Below are positions 8,762-17,541 of a stretch of DNA of 64,000 bases, piece by piece (within the stretch, counting starts at the first letter, position 1; every line of letters starts with the position of its first letter). This DNA is from Acidobacteriota bacterium. GTDB taxonomy: Bacteria > Acidobacteriota > Terriglobia > Terriglobales > Acidobacteriaceae. The notes below the pieces were generated by a model that was not told where the DNA came from, made no database searches, and saw only the letters and a program-made list of their open reading frames with translations. The position numbers were made by a program, and so were the translations under genes. The stretch covers positions 186,001 through 250,000 of the forward strand of contig JABCZL010000003.1 of assembly GCA_013289685.1 (NCBI GenBank), in the 5' to 3' direction.

Positions 8762-10093
8762 CTACTCTGCGGGCGCGCTGTCCCGCAAGCTACTCGGCGG
8801 ACTCATCCAGGCATTCAGAAGGGCTAATCCGAAGACGAAGACCGGCAACATGAAAGTCGAGTTGAACGGGATCAGGTAGATCCTCTGCCTCAGTTCCGGG
8901 GTGAGCCACAGATAGGCCACGCTGAGCCCCAGAGTGGCGATCCACGGCCAAAGCAGGAAGATGCCGCCAATGATCCGGGCCATCCGAATCGCGGGGAGGA
9001 TTGAATCTGTGGAACTCTGGCTTTGCAGCAAAGCCAGAATCGCTGGTACCAGCAGGACCTGATTGTAGGGCGCTAGCTTGGGAACAATCAGAACCGTGAG
9101 AGCCAGCACCACGCCGAGAGCCTGCCCGAACACAGCGCTGCTGGTGGGCCCTCTCCGATGGCGCCAGAGAAGAAAGGCGCACACCGCCACGCTCAGCACT
9201 TCGAAAACGTGCCCCGCGATCGAACCAAAGAGCACCACCAGGGCTGACTGATTGTCGGTGTACTGTTGGTATTGCCGGATCGCGTGGAAGAACATCGGCA
9301 ACCAACCCGGCAGGACGAATTGCGCTCCGCCCAACAGCAACAACATAAGCAGCCCGAATCCAAAGACAAACCGCCGCCGCGAATGCCATTCGCTCGCAGC
9401 CCACCACAGCAGCCAGAGAACGGCCGGCCATGCCAGTTGCGGTTTTATGGTGGCGAGGGCCAGCACGCCCCCGGCAAGAAAGAGCCATCCCGCGCTCAAG
9501 CAGGCGGCACAGGCGGCGAGCAACACAGCCACCACCAGGCTCAGTTGTTGCAGCTTGATGCCTTGGACCATGGGCAACCAGCCCAGCATCAGCACGATGA
9601 GAATAAGAGTCGTCCCGAACGGCGGCAGCCAGCGCAGAACCCTCAACCACAGAAAAACCGTGACGGCAGCCAACCCGACCAGCAGCCAGCGGAAGGCTGT
9701 CTGCACGATGTCGAATGGGACATCCACTGTCGACGCGAGCAGGAAGACGACGTACGCAGGATACACAAAGCCCTGCTGATCTTTCGGATCGTCGGGGCGC
9801 GTGGGATCGAGTTGCCGGCCGTAGTACCCCTGCTGAATCTCGCGGGTGATCTCGGGACTGTAGGGATTACGGCGGTGCTTCAGCAATTCGCGGGCTCCCA
9901 GCCATCGCGGATAGAGGTCGGAAAAGTTGCCACGGGGCTGGTGGTGGAGCGCCGCGTCGGCGATCTGCTGTGCCCTCAAAATATGATTGGCGTAGAACCA
10001 CGTACTCGCCGAGGCTACGACGGCCAAGGCAACTGCGATGACGAATGACGGGTACTTTGACAAAGCGGAACGCTCTCCGTTCAACCATCCCAC
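8762..10093 (-). CDS. Polytopic glycosyltransferase, GT87/DUF2029 type (first paralogue)
   Basis: 443 residues with about ten to eleven membrane helices. After the first helix comes a periplasmic loop containing FSDLYPRWLGARELL and RNPYSPEITREIQ, the acidic loop-1 signature of GT-C glycosyltransferases that use polyprenyl-phosphate sugars. The protein is clearly paralogous to the product of 12234-13520 (same FSDLY, GARELL and RNPYSPE order). Its GTG start at 10093 is 55 bases from the start of a divergent related gene, so the two probably share a promoter region. Sugar and acceptor are unknown; proximity to the Tad locus makes pilin or surface-glycan modification possible, which is inference. 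Confidence 0.8.
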   Translation of the reverse strand: MGWLNGERSALSKYPSFVIAVALAVVASASTWFYANHILRAQQIADAALHHQPRGNFSDLYPRWLGARELLKHRRNPYSPEITREIQQGYYGRQLDPTRPDDPKDQQGFVYPAYVVFLLASTVDVPFDIVQTAFRWLLVGLAAVTVFLWLRVLRWLPPFGTTLILIVLMLGWLPMVQGIKLQQLSLVVAVLLAACAACLSAGWLFLAGGVLALATIKPQLAWPAVLWLLWWAASEWHSRRRFVFGFGLLMLLLLGGAQFVLPGWLPMFFHAIRQYQQYTDNQSALVVLFGSIAGHVFEVLSVAVCAFLLWRHRRGPTSSAVFGQALGVVLALTVLIVPKLAPYNQVLLVPAILALLQSQSSTDSILPAIRMARIIGGIFLLWPWIATLGLSVAYLWLTPELRQRIYLIPFNSTFMLPVFVFGLALLNAWMSPPSSLRDSAPAE

Positions 10094-10148
10094 AACGAAT
10101 CCCGGTTCAACCGCTTCATGTTACAACTGTGTGGGCACGAATCATCTC

Positions 10149-11051
10149 ATGCGTGGGCGCATCGCAGTCTCAGCCGCGATCGGCTTGGCGAGCGGGGCAT
10201 TCTGCTGGTTCCTGATGAAGCGTCTTCATCAGGACGCGGCCGACTTCCACTGGGCGTTGCATCTTGTTCAGCGGTTGCTGGCCCGGCAGAACCCTTACGA
10301 TACGCCATTCGAGCAGTACCCGCTGCCGGCGGCGCTGTTCGCGCTTCCGTTTGTGCGTCTGCAGCCTGAACTAGCCGCCGGACTCTTCTGGGGAATCAGT
10401 TCTTCCCTGCTGGCTTTCGGCCTCACCCGCCACGGCTATACCCGGCTGCTGGTATTCTTCGCTTATCCGTACTGGGCGGGGATTCTCACAGTACAGTGGT
10501 CGACCATCATCGCCGCCAGTGCATTTTTGCCGTGGCTGCTGCCCGCGACCATGGCCAAACCCCAAGTCGGGCTGCCAGTATTCCTCACGCGCCTCGATCG
10601 CCGCGGCTTGGTGGCGTGCCTGGTCGTCGCTCTCGCGAGCCTTGTCGTGAAGCCGAACTGGCCCTGGCTATGGCTTCGACAGGCGGGAAACTACCAGCAC
10701 TTCATCCCGATTCTCGTTTTTCCGGGAGCGATCCTGTTGCTGGCTTTGCTGCGCTACCGGGATCGAGACGCGTGGCTTCTTCTCTTGTCCGCGTGTATGC
10801 CGCAGCGCTGGTTTTTCGACAGCTTTACGCTCTGGCTGATTCCGCAATCGCGCCGGGAAATCATCTGGACGGTTTTCTTCAGTTGGGGCGCGGGAATCTG
10901 GCGCTGGTACTACACTCCCCACAGCTTCACCGAGGTCGGGCGCTGCACGGTAATTTTGCTGTATCTGCCGATGTTGGCCGTGGTGCTGCTGCGCAAGCCA
11001 CCGAGCGAGGTCCCGGCCGCAAATGCCGCCGGTGGTGTGGCTCTCGCGTAA
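10149..11051 (+). CDS. Polytopic membrane protein, short GT-C/GT87-like
   Basis: About 300 residues starting from ATG 10149 (MRGRIAVSAA); the frame extends 37 codons upstream, but that part is not membrane-like and would overlap the divergent gene. There are eight or nine hydrophobic helices. After the first helix, DFHWALHLVQRLLARQNPYD matches the position and style of loop 1 in the two GT87 paralogues around it (D-FHWA, NPYD), but the protein is roughly 130 residues shorter. I read it as a reduced GT-C family member. It leads a plus-strand run with the PAP2 gene and the second GT87 gene. Confidence 0.68.
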   Translation: MRGRIAVSAAIGLASGAFCWFLMKRLHQDAADFHWALHLVQRLLARQNPYDTPFEQYPLPAALFALPFVRLQPELAAGLFWGISSSLLAFGLTRHGYTRLLVFFAYPYWAGILTVQWSTIIAASAFLPWLLPATMAKPQVGLPVFLTRLDRRGLVACLVVALASLVVKPNWPWLWLRQAGNYQHFIPILVFPGAILLLALLRYRDRDAWLLLLSACMPQRWFFDSFTLWLIPQSRREIIWTVFFSWGAGIWRWYYTPHSFTEVGRCTVILLYLPMLAVVLLRKPPSEVPAANAAGGVALA

Positions 11052-11106
11052 ATTTCGCGTAGATTGGACGCTAGAAACTTTAGTGGACAGCTCAACCGAC
11101 AGCCCG

Positions 11107-12237
11107 ATGAAACCCCGTTACTGGCACTACTGGATCGGCCTGGCGCTGTTGTTAGCCATTGTCCCGGTTCTGCGCAGCCAGCACCTTCCGCTGAAGTTCG
11201 ACTGGATCACCCTCGGTGTCGCTTACTGGTTTGTTCTGGCGGCGCAGTCCATCTTCGTCGCTGCGGTGCTGTGCGTGATCGGTCTGCCTCGCGAGCAGGG
11301 ATGGGGACCCTTGCTGGCGGGCTATCGAGAGAGACCGCTTCGCATCATCCCCCTGCTCCTCTACTTTGCCATTCTCGTCTGGATCGCCACCTGGTTGAGA
11401 GCCTTGGTGCTTACCGTGGATGCGGTAGCGGTGTTGGAACTGCTCCGCCGGCATAAAGGGCGAGGGCTGCGCCAAACCGCGTCCGCCGTTCTGGCGCCTG
11501 CCGCGTATCTCTTCTTCGGGTTTCTGATGGTGCTTGCTTATGACTGCGCCATCGTTTCGGTTCGCTTTAACTTTGCGATGGACCCGGCTCTCGCCGCCAT
11601 CGATCAGTGGTTGCTGCATGGCCACTCGGTTTCCGAACTCACGCACTGGGCGGTGCAAACCTTCCCGATTTCTTTTTTCAAGGCTCTGGAATTCATTTAC
11701 TTCGGAATGTTTCCCCAGATTGGAGCGGCCCTCATCCTGGTCGCTCTGTGCGAGGGAAGATCGCGCGCCTTGCAGTTCGTCGGAACGATCCTGCTGTCTT
11801 ATTACATCGCCCTTGTCGTCTTTTATATCTGGACCGCGCAAGGGCCGTACTATCTCTGCCCAGGCCATTTCTCGCGATTTCCTGCCAGCCTTCAGATTTA
11901 CAACCTGCAACAGACGCTGATCCGGGACGCGCTGGCGCTCTGGCGGCATGAACCCCTCCAGCGCATTTCCACGGATTACTTCATCGGGTTGCCGTGCATG
12001 CACATTGTGCAGCCGGTGATCGTGATGTGTTTTCTGCGGCGCTGGAAACGTATGGTGGTGGTGCTGGCGGTTTACGATGTGCTGCTGGTCGCGGCCATAC
12101 TCATGCTGGAAATGCACTACGTGATCGACATCCTTGCGGGCCTACCGGTGGCGGCGGCTGCCATCGCGATCACAAGCGGTCCGTTTGGCGGTAAGGAGGC
12201 TGCGACCTCCAGGGCAGAGCCCGGGACCATCTTATGA
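11107..12237 (+). CDS. PAP2/Aur1-like membrane phosphatase or phosphotransferase
   Basis: 376 residues from ATG 11107; an earlier GTG at 11023 would give an unlikely hydrophilic leader overlapping the previous gene. The first half has several membrane helices. The second half contains the PAP2_3 (inositolphosphorylceramide synthase-like) pattern: GPYYLCPGHFSRFP, then GLPCMHIVQP, and MLEMHYVIDILAGLP, supplying the conserved His, His and Asp. Members hydrolyse or transfer lipid-linked phosphate groups. Its stop overlaps the start of the next gene (ATGA at 12234-12237), implying translational coupling to a GT87 glycosyltransferase; together they could recycle or use a polyprenyl-phosphate carrier, which is inference. 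Confidence 0.72.
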   Translation: MKPRYWHYWIGLALLLAIVPVLRSQHLPLKFDWITLGVAYWFVLAAQSIFVAAVLCVIGLPREQGWGPLLAGYRERPLRIIPLLLYFAILVWIATWLRALVLTVDAVAVLELLRRHKGRGLRQTASAVLAPAAYLFFGFLMVLAYDCAIVSVRFNFAMDPALAAIDQWLLHGHSVSELTHWAVQTFPISFFKALEFIYFGMFPQIGAALILVALCEGRSRALQFVGTILLSYYIALVVFYIWTAQGPYYLCPGHFSRFPASLQIYNLQQTLIRDALALWRHEPLQRISTDYFIGLPCMHIVQPVIVMCFLRRWKRMVVVLAVYDVLLVAAILMLEMHYVIDILAGLPVAAAAIAITSGPFGGKEAATSRAEPGTIL

Positions 12238-13520
12238 AGAATTCTCTCGGCGCCAAGCCGGTTTGGTGGCTGCTGCTCAGCATTGTTTCCGCCGGCAGCA
12301 TGGCCTACTATGTCGGCCAGATCTGGAGTGCCAATCAGCCGCCACATTTTAGCGATCTCTACGCGCCATGGTGGGGAGCGCACGAACTGCTGCGGCACGG
12401 TCGCAATCCATATTCGCCCGAAGTCGCCCACGAAATTCAAACCGTAATCTACGGCGCACCAGCGGCCTCCGATTCGCAAGATCCTTCCGGCATCGGTGGC
12501 GGATTTGCCTACCCACCGTATATTGCCCTCCTGCTTTGGCCGATGGTCTACATTTCGTTTTCCGCCGCGCAGAAGGCATTTCTGTTTGTCTCGATCCTGG
12601 GGACATTGCTCACTATTGTGATTTGGTTCCGTCTCGTGCGGTTCCGCCGGTCTTCCCAAATCTTGCTTGCCGCGACTACTTTTGCCCTGGGCAGCTTCCC
12701 CGTACTGCAGGCGATCAAACTGCAGAACCCGAGCCTCCTCGCCGCCTTTTTCATTGCGATTACACTTTTTCTGCTCTTCACCGACCATCTAGTGCTGGCC
12801 GGGGCAATGTTGGCGGTCTCGACATTCAAACCACAGTTCATGGTCGCATTGATTCCCTGGCTTGCCCTCTGGAGCCTGGGCGATTGGCGCCGTCGACGCC
12901 CCGTGGCCTTTAGCTTTATCGCCAGCATGTTCCTGCTGGTCGGGGTCAGCGAATGGCTTCTGCCAGACTGGATTTCTGGTTTTCTGGGAGCGGTTCGCGC
13001 CTATCGCCATTACACTTACGGTCACTCTCTCCTCGATGTGTGGTTCACTCCCACCTGGGGGCCGATCGCCGCCGCCTTCGTTCTGCTTGCAGTTCTGGCT
13101 CTCTGTTGGAAACATCGACGGCAAGCCTCGGATTCCCCGGATTTTATGGTTGTCACGAGTCTCGTGCTGGCAGCGACTCTGGTCATTATTCCGACCTTGG
13201 CTCCCCACGCACAGATACTGCTATTGCCCGGGATCTTGTGCCTCCTTCAGAGTCGAACCTTGCCCTTGCCCTCGCCAGCCGGCAGGCTCCTGCGGCTGGT
13301 TCTTGCCGGAACCTGGACACTTCTGGCATGGCCGTGGATTGCTGTCTTTGCCCTGCTTCTTGCGGCGGTGAAATTCCCCACCCACACCTTGCTGCATTTT
13401 TGGGAGCTTCCGCTCTACACAAGCCCTATCCTACCCATGGCTTTGGTATTTGGTTTAACCTGCCTCCTGTTCCGCGGTGGCTCAGAGAAACAACCGGGGG
13501 GCGGGGCCTCCCGCTGCTAG
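12234..13520 (+). CDS. Polytopic glycosyltransferase, GT87/DUF2029 type (second paralogue)
   Basis: 428 residues, about ten membrane helices. The loop after helix 1 reads FSDLYAPWWGAHELL then RNPYSPEVAHEIQ, matching the paralogue at 8762-10093 almost residue for residue, and both carry a conserved Tyr-Pro pair (GGFAYPPYIALLL) at the next helix. The ATG at 12234 overlaps the TGA of the PAP2 gene, so translation is likely coupled. It ends 233 bases before the pilin gene of the Tad locus. Predicted role: transfer of a sugar from a polyprenyl-phosphate donor on the periplasmic side; the substrate cannot be read from sequence. Confidence 0.8.
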   Translation: MKNSLGAKPVWWLLLSIVSAGSMAYYVGQIWSANQPPHFSDLYAPWWGAHELLRHGRNPYSPEVAHEIQTVIYGAPAASDSQDPSGIGGGFAYPPYIALLLWPMVYISFSAAQKAFLFVSILGTLLTIVIWFRLVRFRRSSQILLAATTFALGSFPVLQAIKLQNPSLLAAFFIAITLFLLFTDHLVLAGAMLAVSTFKPQFMVALIPWLALWSLGDWRRRRPVAFSFIASMFLLVGVSEWLLPDWISGFLGAVRAYRHYTYGHSLLDVWFTPTWGPIAAAFVLLAVLALCWKHRRQASDSPDFMVVTSLVLAATLVIIPTLAPHAQILLLPGILCLLQSRTLPLPSPAGRLLRLVLAGTWTLLAWPWIAVFALLLAAVKFPTHTLLHFWELPLYTSPILPMALVFGLTCLLFRGGSEKQPGGGASRC

Positions 13521-13753
13521 CCTTAACCTAACCCTTCAGGATTTTTGATCAGGGTGCCCTGGCCTTTCTGAGTGTCCGCTGGCTCACCCGGAGGTAATCG
13601 ATTTCGCCCCCAGGTATGCAAGAAATTACGACCCTTCCGACATATTGCAAGGTATGATTAGCCGTATCGAGTGGGAAAATCTTTGCACGTTCGGGTGGTC
13701 GGCACGTGGTGCGATCCATTCGACCTCAAAAACTAGAGAGGGAGGGACATCTT
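13521..13753. other. Leader region before the Tad pilus locus
   Basis: This 233-base non-coding stretch separates the GT87 gene from flp. It contains a reasonable -10 hexamer (TATGAT at 13653-13658) but no convincing -35 at normal spacing, and a strong ribosome site GGGAGG at 13740-13745, eight bases before the flp ATG. No small ORF with family resemblance and no clear terminator hairpin were seen. The Tad promoter probably lies here. Confidence 0.4.
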
Positions 13754-13915
13754 ATGGAGATTGTGCGCAGACTATGGTGCGAACAGGAAGGACAGGACAT
13801 CGCGGAATATGCGGTCATGCTGGCGGTGATCCTTGTTATTGTGGTTGGAACGGTTCGGCTCATTGGGTCCAATGCCAATAACGTATTCTCTCAGGTCGCC
13901 AGTTCCATCCAGTAG
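13754..13915 (+). CDS. flp: Flp/Fap-type pilin
   Basis: A 53-residue type IVc prepilin that forms the Tad pilus fibre. The short hydrophilic leader ends in Gly, and the processing region GQDIAEYAVMLAVILVI shows the Flp signature (Gly, then Glu-Tyr six and seven residues on) followed by one hydrophobic helix of about 20 residues. I chose ATG 13754 because of the GGGAGG site eight bases upstream; the frame runs 16 codons further up. Only one pilin copy is present. Cleavage needs a TadV/CpaA prepilin peptidase, which is not in this window. Confidence 0.93.
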   Translation: MEIVRRLWCEQEGQDIAEYAVMLAVILVIVVGTVRLIGSNANNVFSQVASSIQ

Positions 13916-13993
13916 CAAACAACACGAGCGAACGCTGGCCCGCTGGAACACTCGAGCGACTGGCGTCAGAGTTTCGTCTTCTAGGGGAGCAGC

Positions 13994-14857
13994 ATGAACC
14001 GCACACGCTTGTTGATGATCGGGGTTCTGGCACTCGCGCTTGGCTTTTTTGCAAGTGTTTATGTCTACCGGAACTTGCAGCCGGGCCGCCCCAACGATGC
14101 CGGAGTCGACGTGATCGTGGCGGCGGACGACCTGCAGGTTGGGGCAAAAGTGGAAGAGCGCGACATAAAGGTCATTAAGATCCCGGGCGCGGATTTACCG
14201 CCCAGTGCTCCCCGGAAGCGGGCCGACGTGCTGGGACACGGTGTGATCGTTCCCATTTCCAAGGGCGAATTCATCCTGCCCAACCGGTTGGCCGGGGAGA
14301 ATGCCGGCGCTGGACTGCCCTCGCTGATTCCTCCCGGGATGCGCGCGGTTTCGGTGCGGGTGAATGAAATCGTGTCGGTGGCCGGATTCGTGACGCCAGG
14401 AACCCGCGTCGACGTCCTGCTGACCGGGACTCCGGGTTCGGGCGGCGAACAGGAAACCACGACAGTTCTGCAGAACGTCGCGGTCCTTGCCTCGGGACAT
14501 ACGCTGGAACGAACGGCCACGGGCGAGGCCCAGACCACGGCGGTCATCACGCTCCTGGTCTCGCCCGACGACGCCCAGCGGCTCACGCTCGCCAGTTCGG
14601 AAGGACACATTCAACTGGCGCTGCGCAATCCGCTCGATACCAAGCAGGACGAAGTGCCAGCTTCCGGCTCCAGAGGCCTGTACCGGGGACTTACAACTCC
14701 CGCGCCGCCGGTGCAACCCGTGGTGCACCGCCCGGCAATTAAGACGGTCACCCCGCCTCCGATACAACAGCCCACCGGCATCAGCATAGAGGTCTATCAC
14801 GGCGACAAGAAACCAGACGTCGTTAAGTGCTCGGAGGAGAATTGCGGATCGAATTGA
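13994..14857 (+). CDS. cpaB: Flp pilus assembly protein CpaB/RcpC
   Basis: 287 residues: one N-terminal membrane anchor (LLMIGVLALALGFFASVYVY), then a SAF domain (about 38-105: VIVAADDLQVGAKVEERDI, KGEFILPNRL) and an RcpC/CpaB domain (about 108-225: PPGMRAVSVRVNEIVSVAGF, GTRVDVLLT). The C-terminus is a Pro-rich tail ending in Cys-containing EENCGSN. CpaB is a periplasmic component that works with the CpaC secretin. The ATG has AGGGGAG four bases upstream. Lies 78 bases after flp in the same operon. Confidence 0.93.
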   Translation: MNRTRLLMIGVLALALGFFASVYVYRNLQPGRPNDAGVDVIVAADDLQVGAKVEERDIKVIKIPGADLPPSAPRKRADVLGHGVIVPISKGEFILPNRLAGENAGAGLPSLIPPGMRAVSVRVNEIVSVAGFVTPGTRVDVLLTGTPGSGGEQETTTVLQNVAVLASGHTLERTATGEAQTTAVITLLVSPDDAQRLTLASSEGHIQLALRNPLDTKQDEVPASGSRGLYRGLTTPAPPVQPVVHRPAIKTVTPPPIQQPTGISIEVYHGDKKPDVVKCSEENCGSN

Positions 14858-14928
14858 GTGGAATGAGTTCGATCTTCCGGGCTGGACAAGGTTTTACCCG
14901 TTTCCTCCACAGGGAGAGGAATCTGAAA

Positions 14929-16326
14929 ATGAACGTTCGCACGTCTTTGCTCGGGGCAGTGCTGTTCGCCGCAATCGTCGTACCAGCGTTTTCAGAGGTC
15001 CTGCAGCAGGCCGACACCGCGGGCCAGGCTCAGGCGCCCAACACCACCCAGACCACAACACTGCCTGAGCGGTCGCAGCAGCCGCAGGGATCGGCTCCGC
15101 TGCGGGTCATGGTGGGTAAGTCGTTGCTCATTAACACGACCGAGCGATTAAGACGAATTTCGATCACCGACGAGAGCATCGCTTACGCTCAGCCCATTAC
15201 GCCGACGCAAATCCTGATTCACGGGAAGTCCCCGGGAGAAGTTTCGCTGCTGATCTGGGACGAACTGGAACGCTCGCGCAGCTTCGATCTTCGCGTCGAT
15301 GTCGACGTGAGCACTTGCAGCGAGGAAGAACACCGCGTGTTTCCCGATGAGCAGATCACGGTGACCCCTTCGCGCGCGGCAGTGGTGCTCTCCGGTCACG
15401 TTTCCACGGAAGACGTCGCCAAGCGCGCCGGAGAACTGGCCAGCGCTTATTCTCCGAAGGTCGTAAACGTCCTTACCTTCGGGCCGGTAGGCGCTCAGGA
15501 AGTGTTGCTGCAGGTAAAGTTCGCCGAGGTGGACCGCACCGCGCTAACCCAGATGGGAATCAACTTCATTTCCACGGGAGCGTCGAATACCCTTGGCACA
15601 GTGACCACCGGGCAGTACGGCGGCTTCGGGCCTCAGACTCTGACCCCCGGCGGCCAGAGTGCTGGAACAGGTGGCACCACTGCGACCACTCTCAACAACG
15701 TTCTGAACCTTTTTGTTTTCCGGCCCGACATTAATTTTGGCGCTGTGATTGAGGCTCTGCAAAACAGAAGTCTGTTACAGATTCTGGCCGAGCCCAATTT
15801 GATTGCGGTCAATGGCAAGGAGGCCAGCTTCCTGGCGGGCGGTCAATTCCCTTTTCCCATCGTGCAGCCGGGCAATGGATTTACCGCGGTCACTATCTCG
15901 TTCAAGGAATTCGGGGTGCGGCTGCAGTTCACACCGGTCATCATGCCCAACGGGAACATCCATTTGAAGGTGGCCCCGGAAGTGAGTGCCTTGGATTTTT
16001 CGAACGCGCTGACCATCTCCGGATTCACGGTGCCCGCCCTGAGCACGCGCAAAGCGGAAACCGAATTTGAGTTGCAGGATGGGCAGAGCTTTGTGATCGC
16101 GGGCCTGATCGACAACCGGGTGACCGACATCTGGAACAAGATTCCCGGCCTGGGCGACATCCCGATCCTGGGAAATTTTTTCCGCAGCAAGAGCTTGCAG
16201 AAGAGCAATTCTGAACTCATGGTCCTGTGCACGGTGCGTCGCGTTTCTCCCAACATGGAGCCGACCATCCTGCCCAAGAATCCGCAGCCGTTTATCGATA
16301 ACAGCAAGTTCGACAAAGGGAAGTAA
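14929..16326 (+). CDS. cpaC: Tad/Flp secretin CpaC/RcpA
   Basis: 465 residues forming the outer-membrane pore of the Tad pilus. A signal peptide (MNVRTSLLGAVLFAAIVVPAFS) is followed by the pilus-assembly N-domain (about 60-130), a BON-like segment (ITVTPSRAAVVLSGHVSTED) and the secretin core (about 215-440) with VLLQVKFAEVDRTAL, AEPNLIAVNGKEASFLAGG and IPGLGDIPILGNFFRS. I chose ATG 14929, which has AGGGAGAGGA eight bases upstream and gives a good signal peptide; the GTG at 14827 would overlap cpaB. No C-terminal pilotin-binding extension is obvious. Confidence 0.95.
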   Translation: MNVRTSLLGAVLFAAIVVPAFSEVLQQADTAGQAQAPNTTQTTTLPERSQQPQGSAPLRVMVGKSLLINTTERLRRISITDESIAYAQPITPTQILIHGKSPGEVSLLIWDELERSRSFDLRVDVDVSTCSEEEHRVFPDEQITVTPSRAAVVLSGHVSTEDVAKRAGELASAYSPKVVNVLTFGPVGAQEVLLQVKFAEVDRTALTQMGINFISTGASNTLGTVTTGQYGGFGPQTLTPGGQSAGTGGTTATTLNNVLNLFVFRPDINFGAVIEALQNRSLLQILAEPNLIAVNGKEASFLAGGQFPFPIVQPGNGFTAVTISFKEFGVRLQFTPVIMPNGNIHLKVAPEVSALDFSNALTISGFTVPALSTRKAETEFELQDGQSFVIAGLIDNRVTDIWNKIPGLGDIPILGNFFRSKSLQKSNSELMVLCTVRRVSPNMEPTILPKNPQPFIDNSKFDKGK

Positions 16327-16354
16327 GCTCACCGCCAGTGAAACAGGGTTCGTA

Positions 16355-17527
16355 ATGCCAGAACTGTCAGTCGTCATTGTCGCAACCGACAACGAGCAGC
16401 GCGCGGTGCTGCAGGTGCTCGTCGACGGCACCAGTGTGGCCCGCACGGTTTACACCTGCGCCAGTTTTCCGGTAGCTGCCTCGGATCCCGTAACCCGGCG
16501 GGTGCATGCCGCCAAGCCCGACGTGACGCTGGTAGACATTCCCGCCGACAATCCGCCTCTGGCTCTGCGAGCCATTGAACTCTTGCACCAGGAGATGCCC
16601 GACGCCGCCATTTTTGCGATCGGCACTCTGAACCAGCCTCAGGTCATTGTCAACGCCATGCGCGCGGGAGCCCGCGAATTCATTGAGCGTCCCATCAACA
16701 CGCCCGATCTTCTCGATGCCTTTGTGCGCCTGCAGGCCGCGCAGCGGAGAGGACGTCAAGAAGGCACCCGGGGCAAGGTCTTCTCCGTCATCAATGCGAA
16801 GGGTGGAAACGGCGCGACCACGGTGGCGGTCAATCTCGCCTTAGCGCTGCAGTCCGCCTATGGACAAACGGCGCTGGTGGATCTCGCTCTTCTCGGTCAC
16901 GCCGCCCTGCATATGAATCTCAAGCCGGTCTTTAATGTGGCCGACGCCACCCGCAATCTTCACCGCATGGACGCCTCGCTGCTCGAAAGCTTCATGACGC
17001 GTCACAGCAGCGGTTTGCAGTTGCTGGCTGGGACCAACACACCCGCTGCCGTGGATCCGTCGACCGCGGACTTTGTGAAGCTGTTCGATATGCTGGTGAC
17101 GCACTATCGTTATGTGGTGGTCGACGTCTCTTCGCGTTTTGACGCCGCCAGCCGTCTGGTCGCGAGTCTTTCCGAGACGGTTCTGCTGGTCGCGTGCAGC
17201 GACGTGGCTTCGCTGTGGAGTGCGGCCCGGGTGCAGCAATATCTGGGAGAAACCGGAAGCCGCGACCGGGTGCGCCTGGTCCTGAACCGGTTTCGCAAGG
17301 TGGCGGGCTTCAGTGAGGCGGACGCCGAGACTGCGGTCGGAGCTAAACTGCTATGGCGGATCCCGAACCAGTATTTCGCAATTTCCGGCGCGATCGACCG
17401 GGGAACTCCGGTGATGGATCAGCGAAATTCCGAGATCGCCCGCTGTTTCGCCGGGCTGGCGCAGGAGTTGACGCAGAATGACCCCGACGTGAAGCGCGCA
17501 GCGTGGAAGTTGTTCAAGTCGGTTTAG
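16355..17527 (+). CDS. cpaE: Tad localisation ATPase CpaE/TadZ
   Basis: 390 residues. The N-terminal part (about 5-125) is an atypical receiver-like domain; the rest is a ParA/MinD-family domain beginning FSVINAKGGNGATTVAVNLA. As in other CpaE/TadZ proteins the deviant Walker A loop has Ala where ParA has the catalytic Lys (KGGNGATT), so ATP hydrolysis may be weak or absent. A conserved switch region appears at YRYVVVDVSSRFDAAS. TadZ proteins position the Tad machine at a pole. It sits 28 bases after cpaC. Confidence 0.92.
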   Translation: MPELSVVIVATDNEQRAVLQVLVDGTSVARTVYTCASFPVAASDPVTRRVHAAKPDVTLVDIPADNPPLALRAIELLHQEMPDAAIFAIGTLNQPQVIVNAMRAGAREFIERPINTPDLLDAFVRLQAAQRRGRQEGTRGKVFSVINAKGGNGATTVAVNLALALQSAYGQTALVDLALLGHAALHMNLKPVFNVADATRNLHRMDASLLESFMTRHSSGLQLLAGTNTPAAVDPSTADFVKLFDMLVTHYRYVVVDVSSRFDAASRLVASLSETVLLVACSDVASLWSAARVQQYLGETGSRDRVRLVLNRFRKVAGFSEADAETAVGAKLLWRIPNQYFAISGAIDRGTPVMDQRNSEIARCFAGLAQELTQNDPDVKRAAWKLFKSV

Positions 17528-17541
17528 CATTTTAGGGCCTT

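Noticed and set aside
11023-11106. GTG 11023 as the start of the PAP2 gene
   Set aside because: Would overlap the previous gene and add a hydrophilic leader unlike the family; ATG 11107 directly precedes the first membrane segment.
13653-13658. TATGAT as the Tad promoter -10
   Set aside because: No acceptable -35 hexamer at 15-19 bases; kept only as a remark in the leader region.
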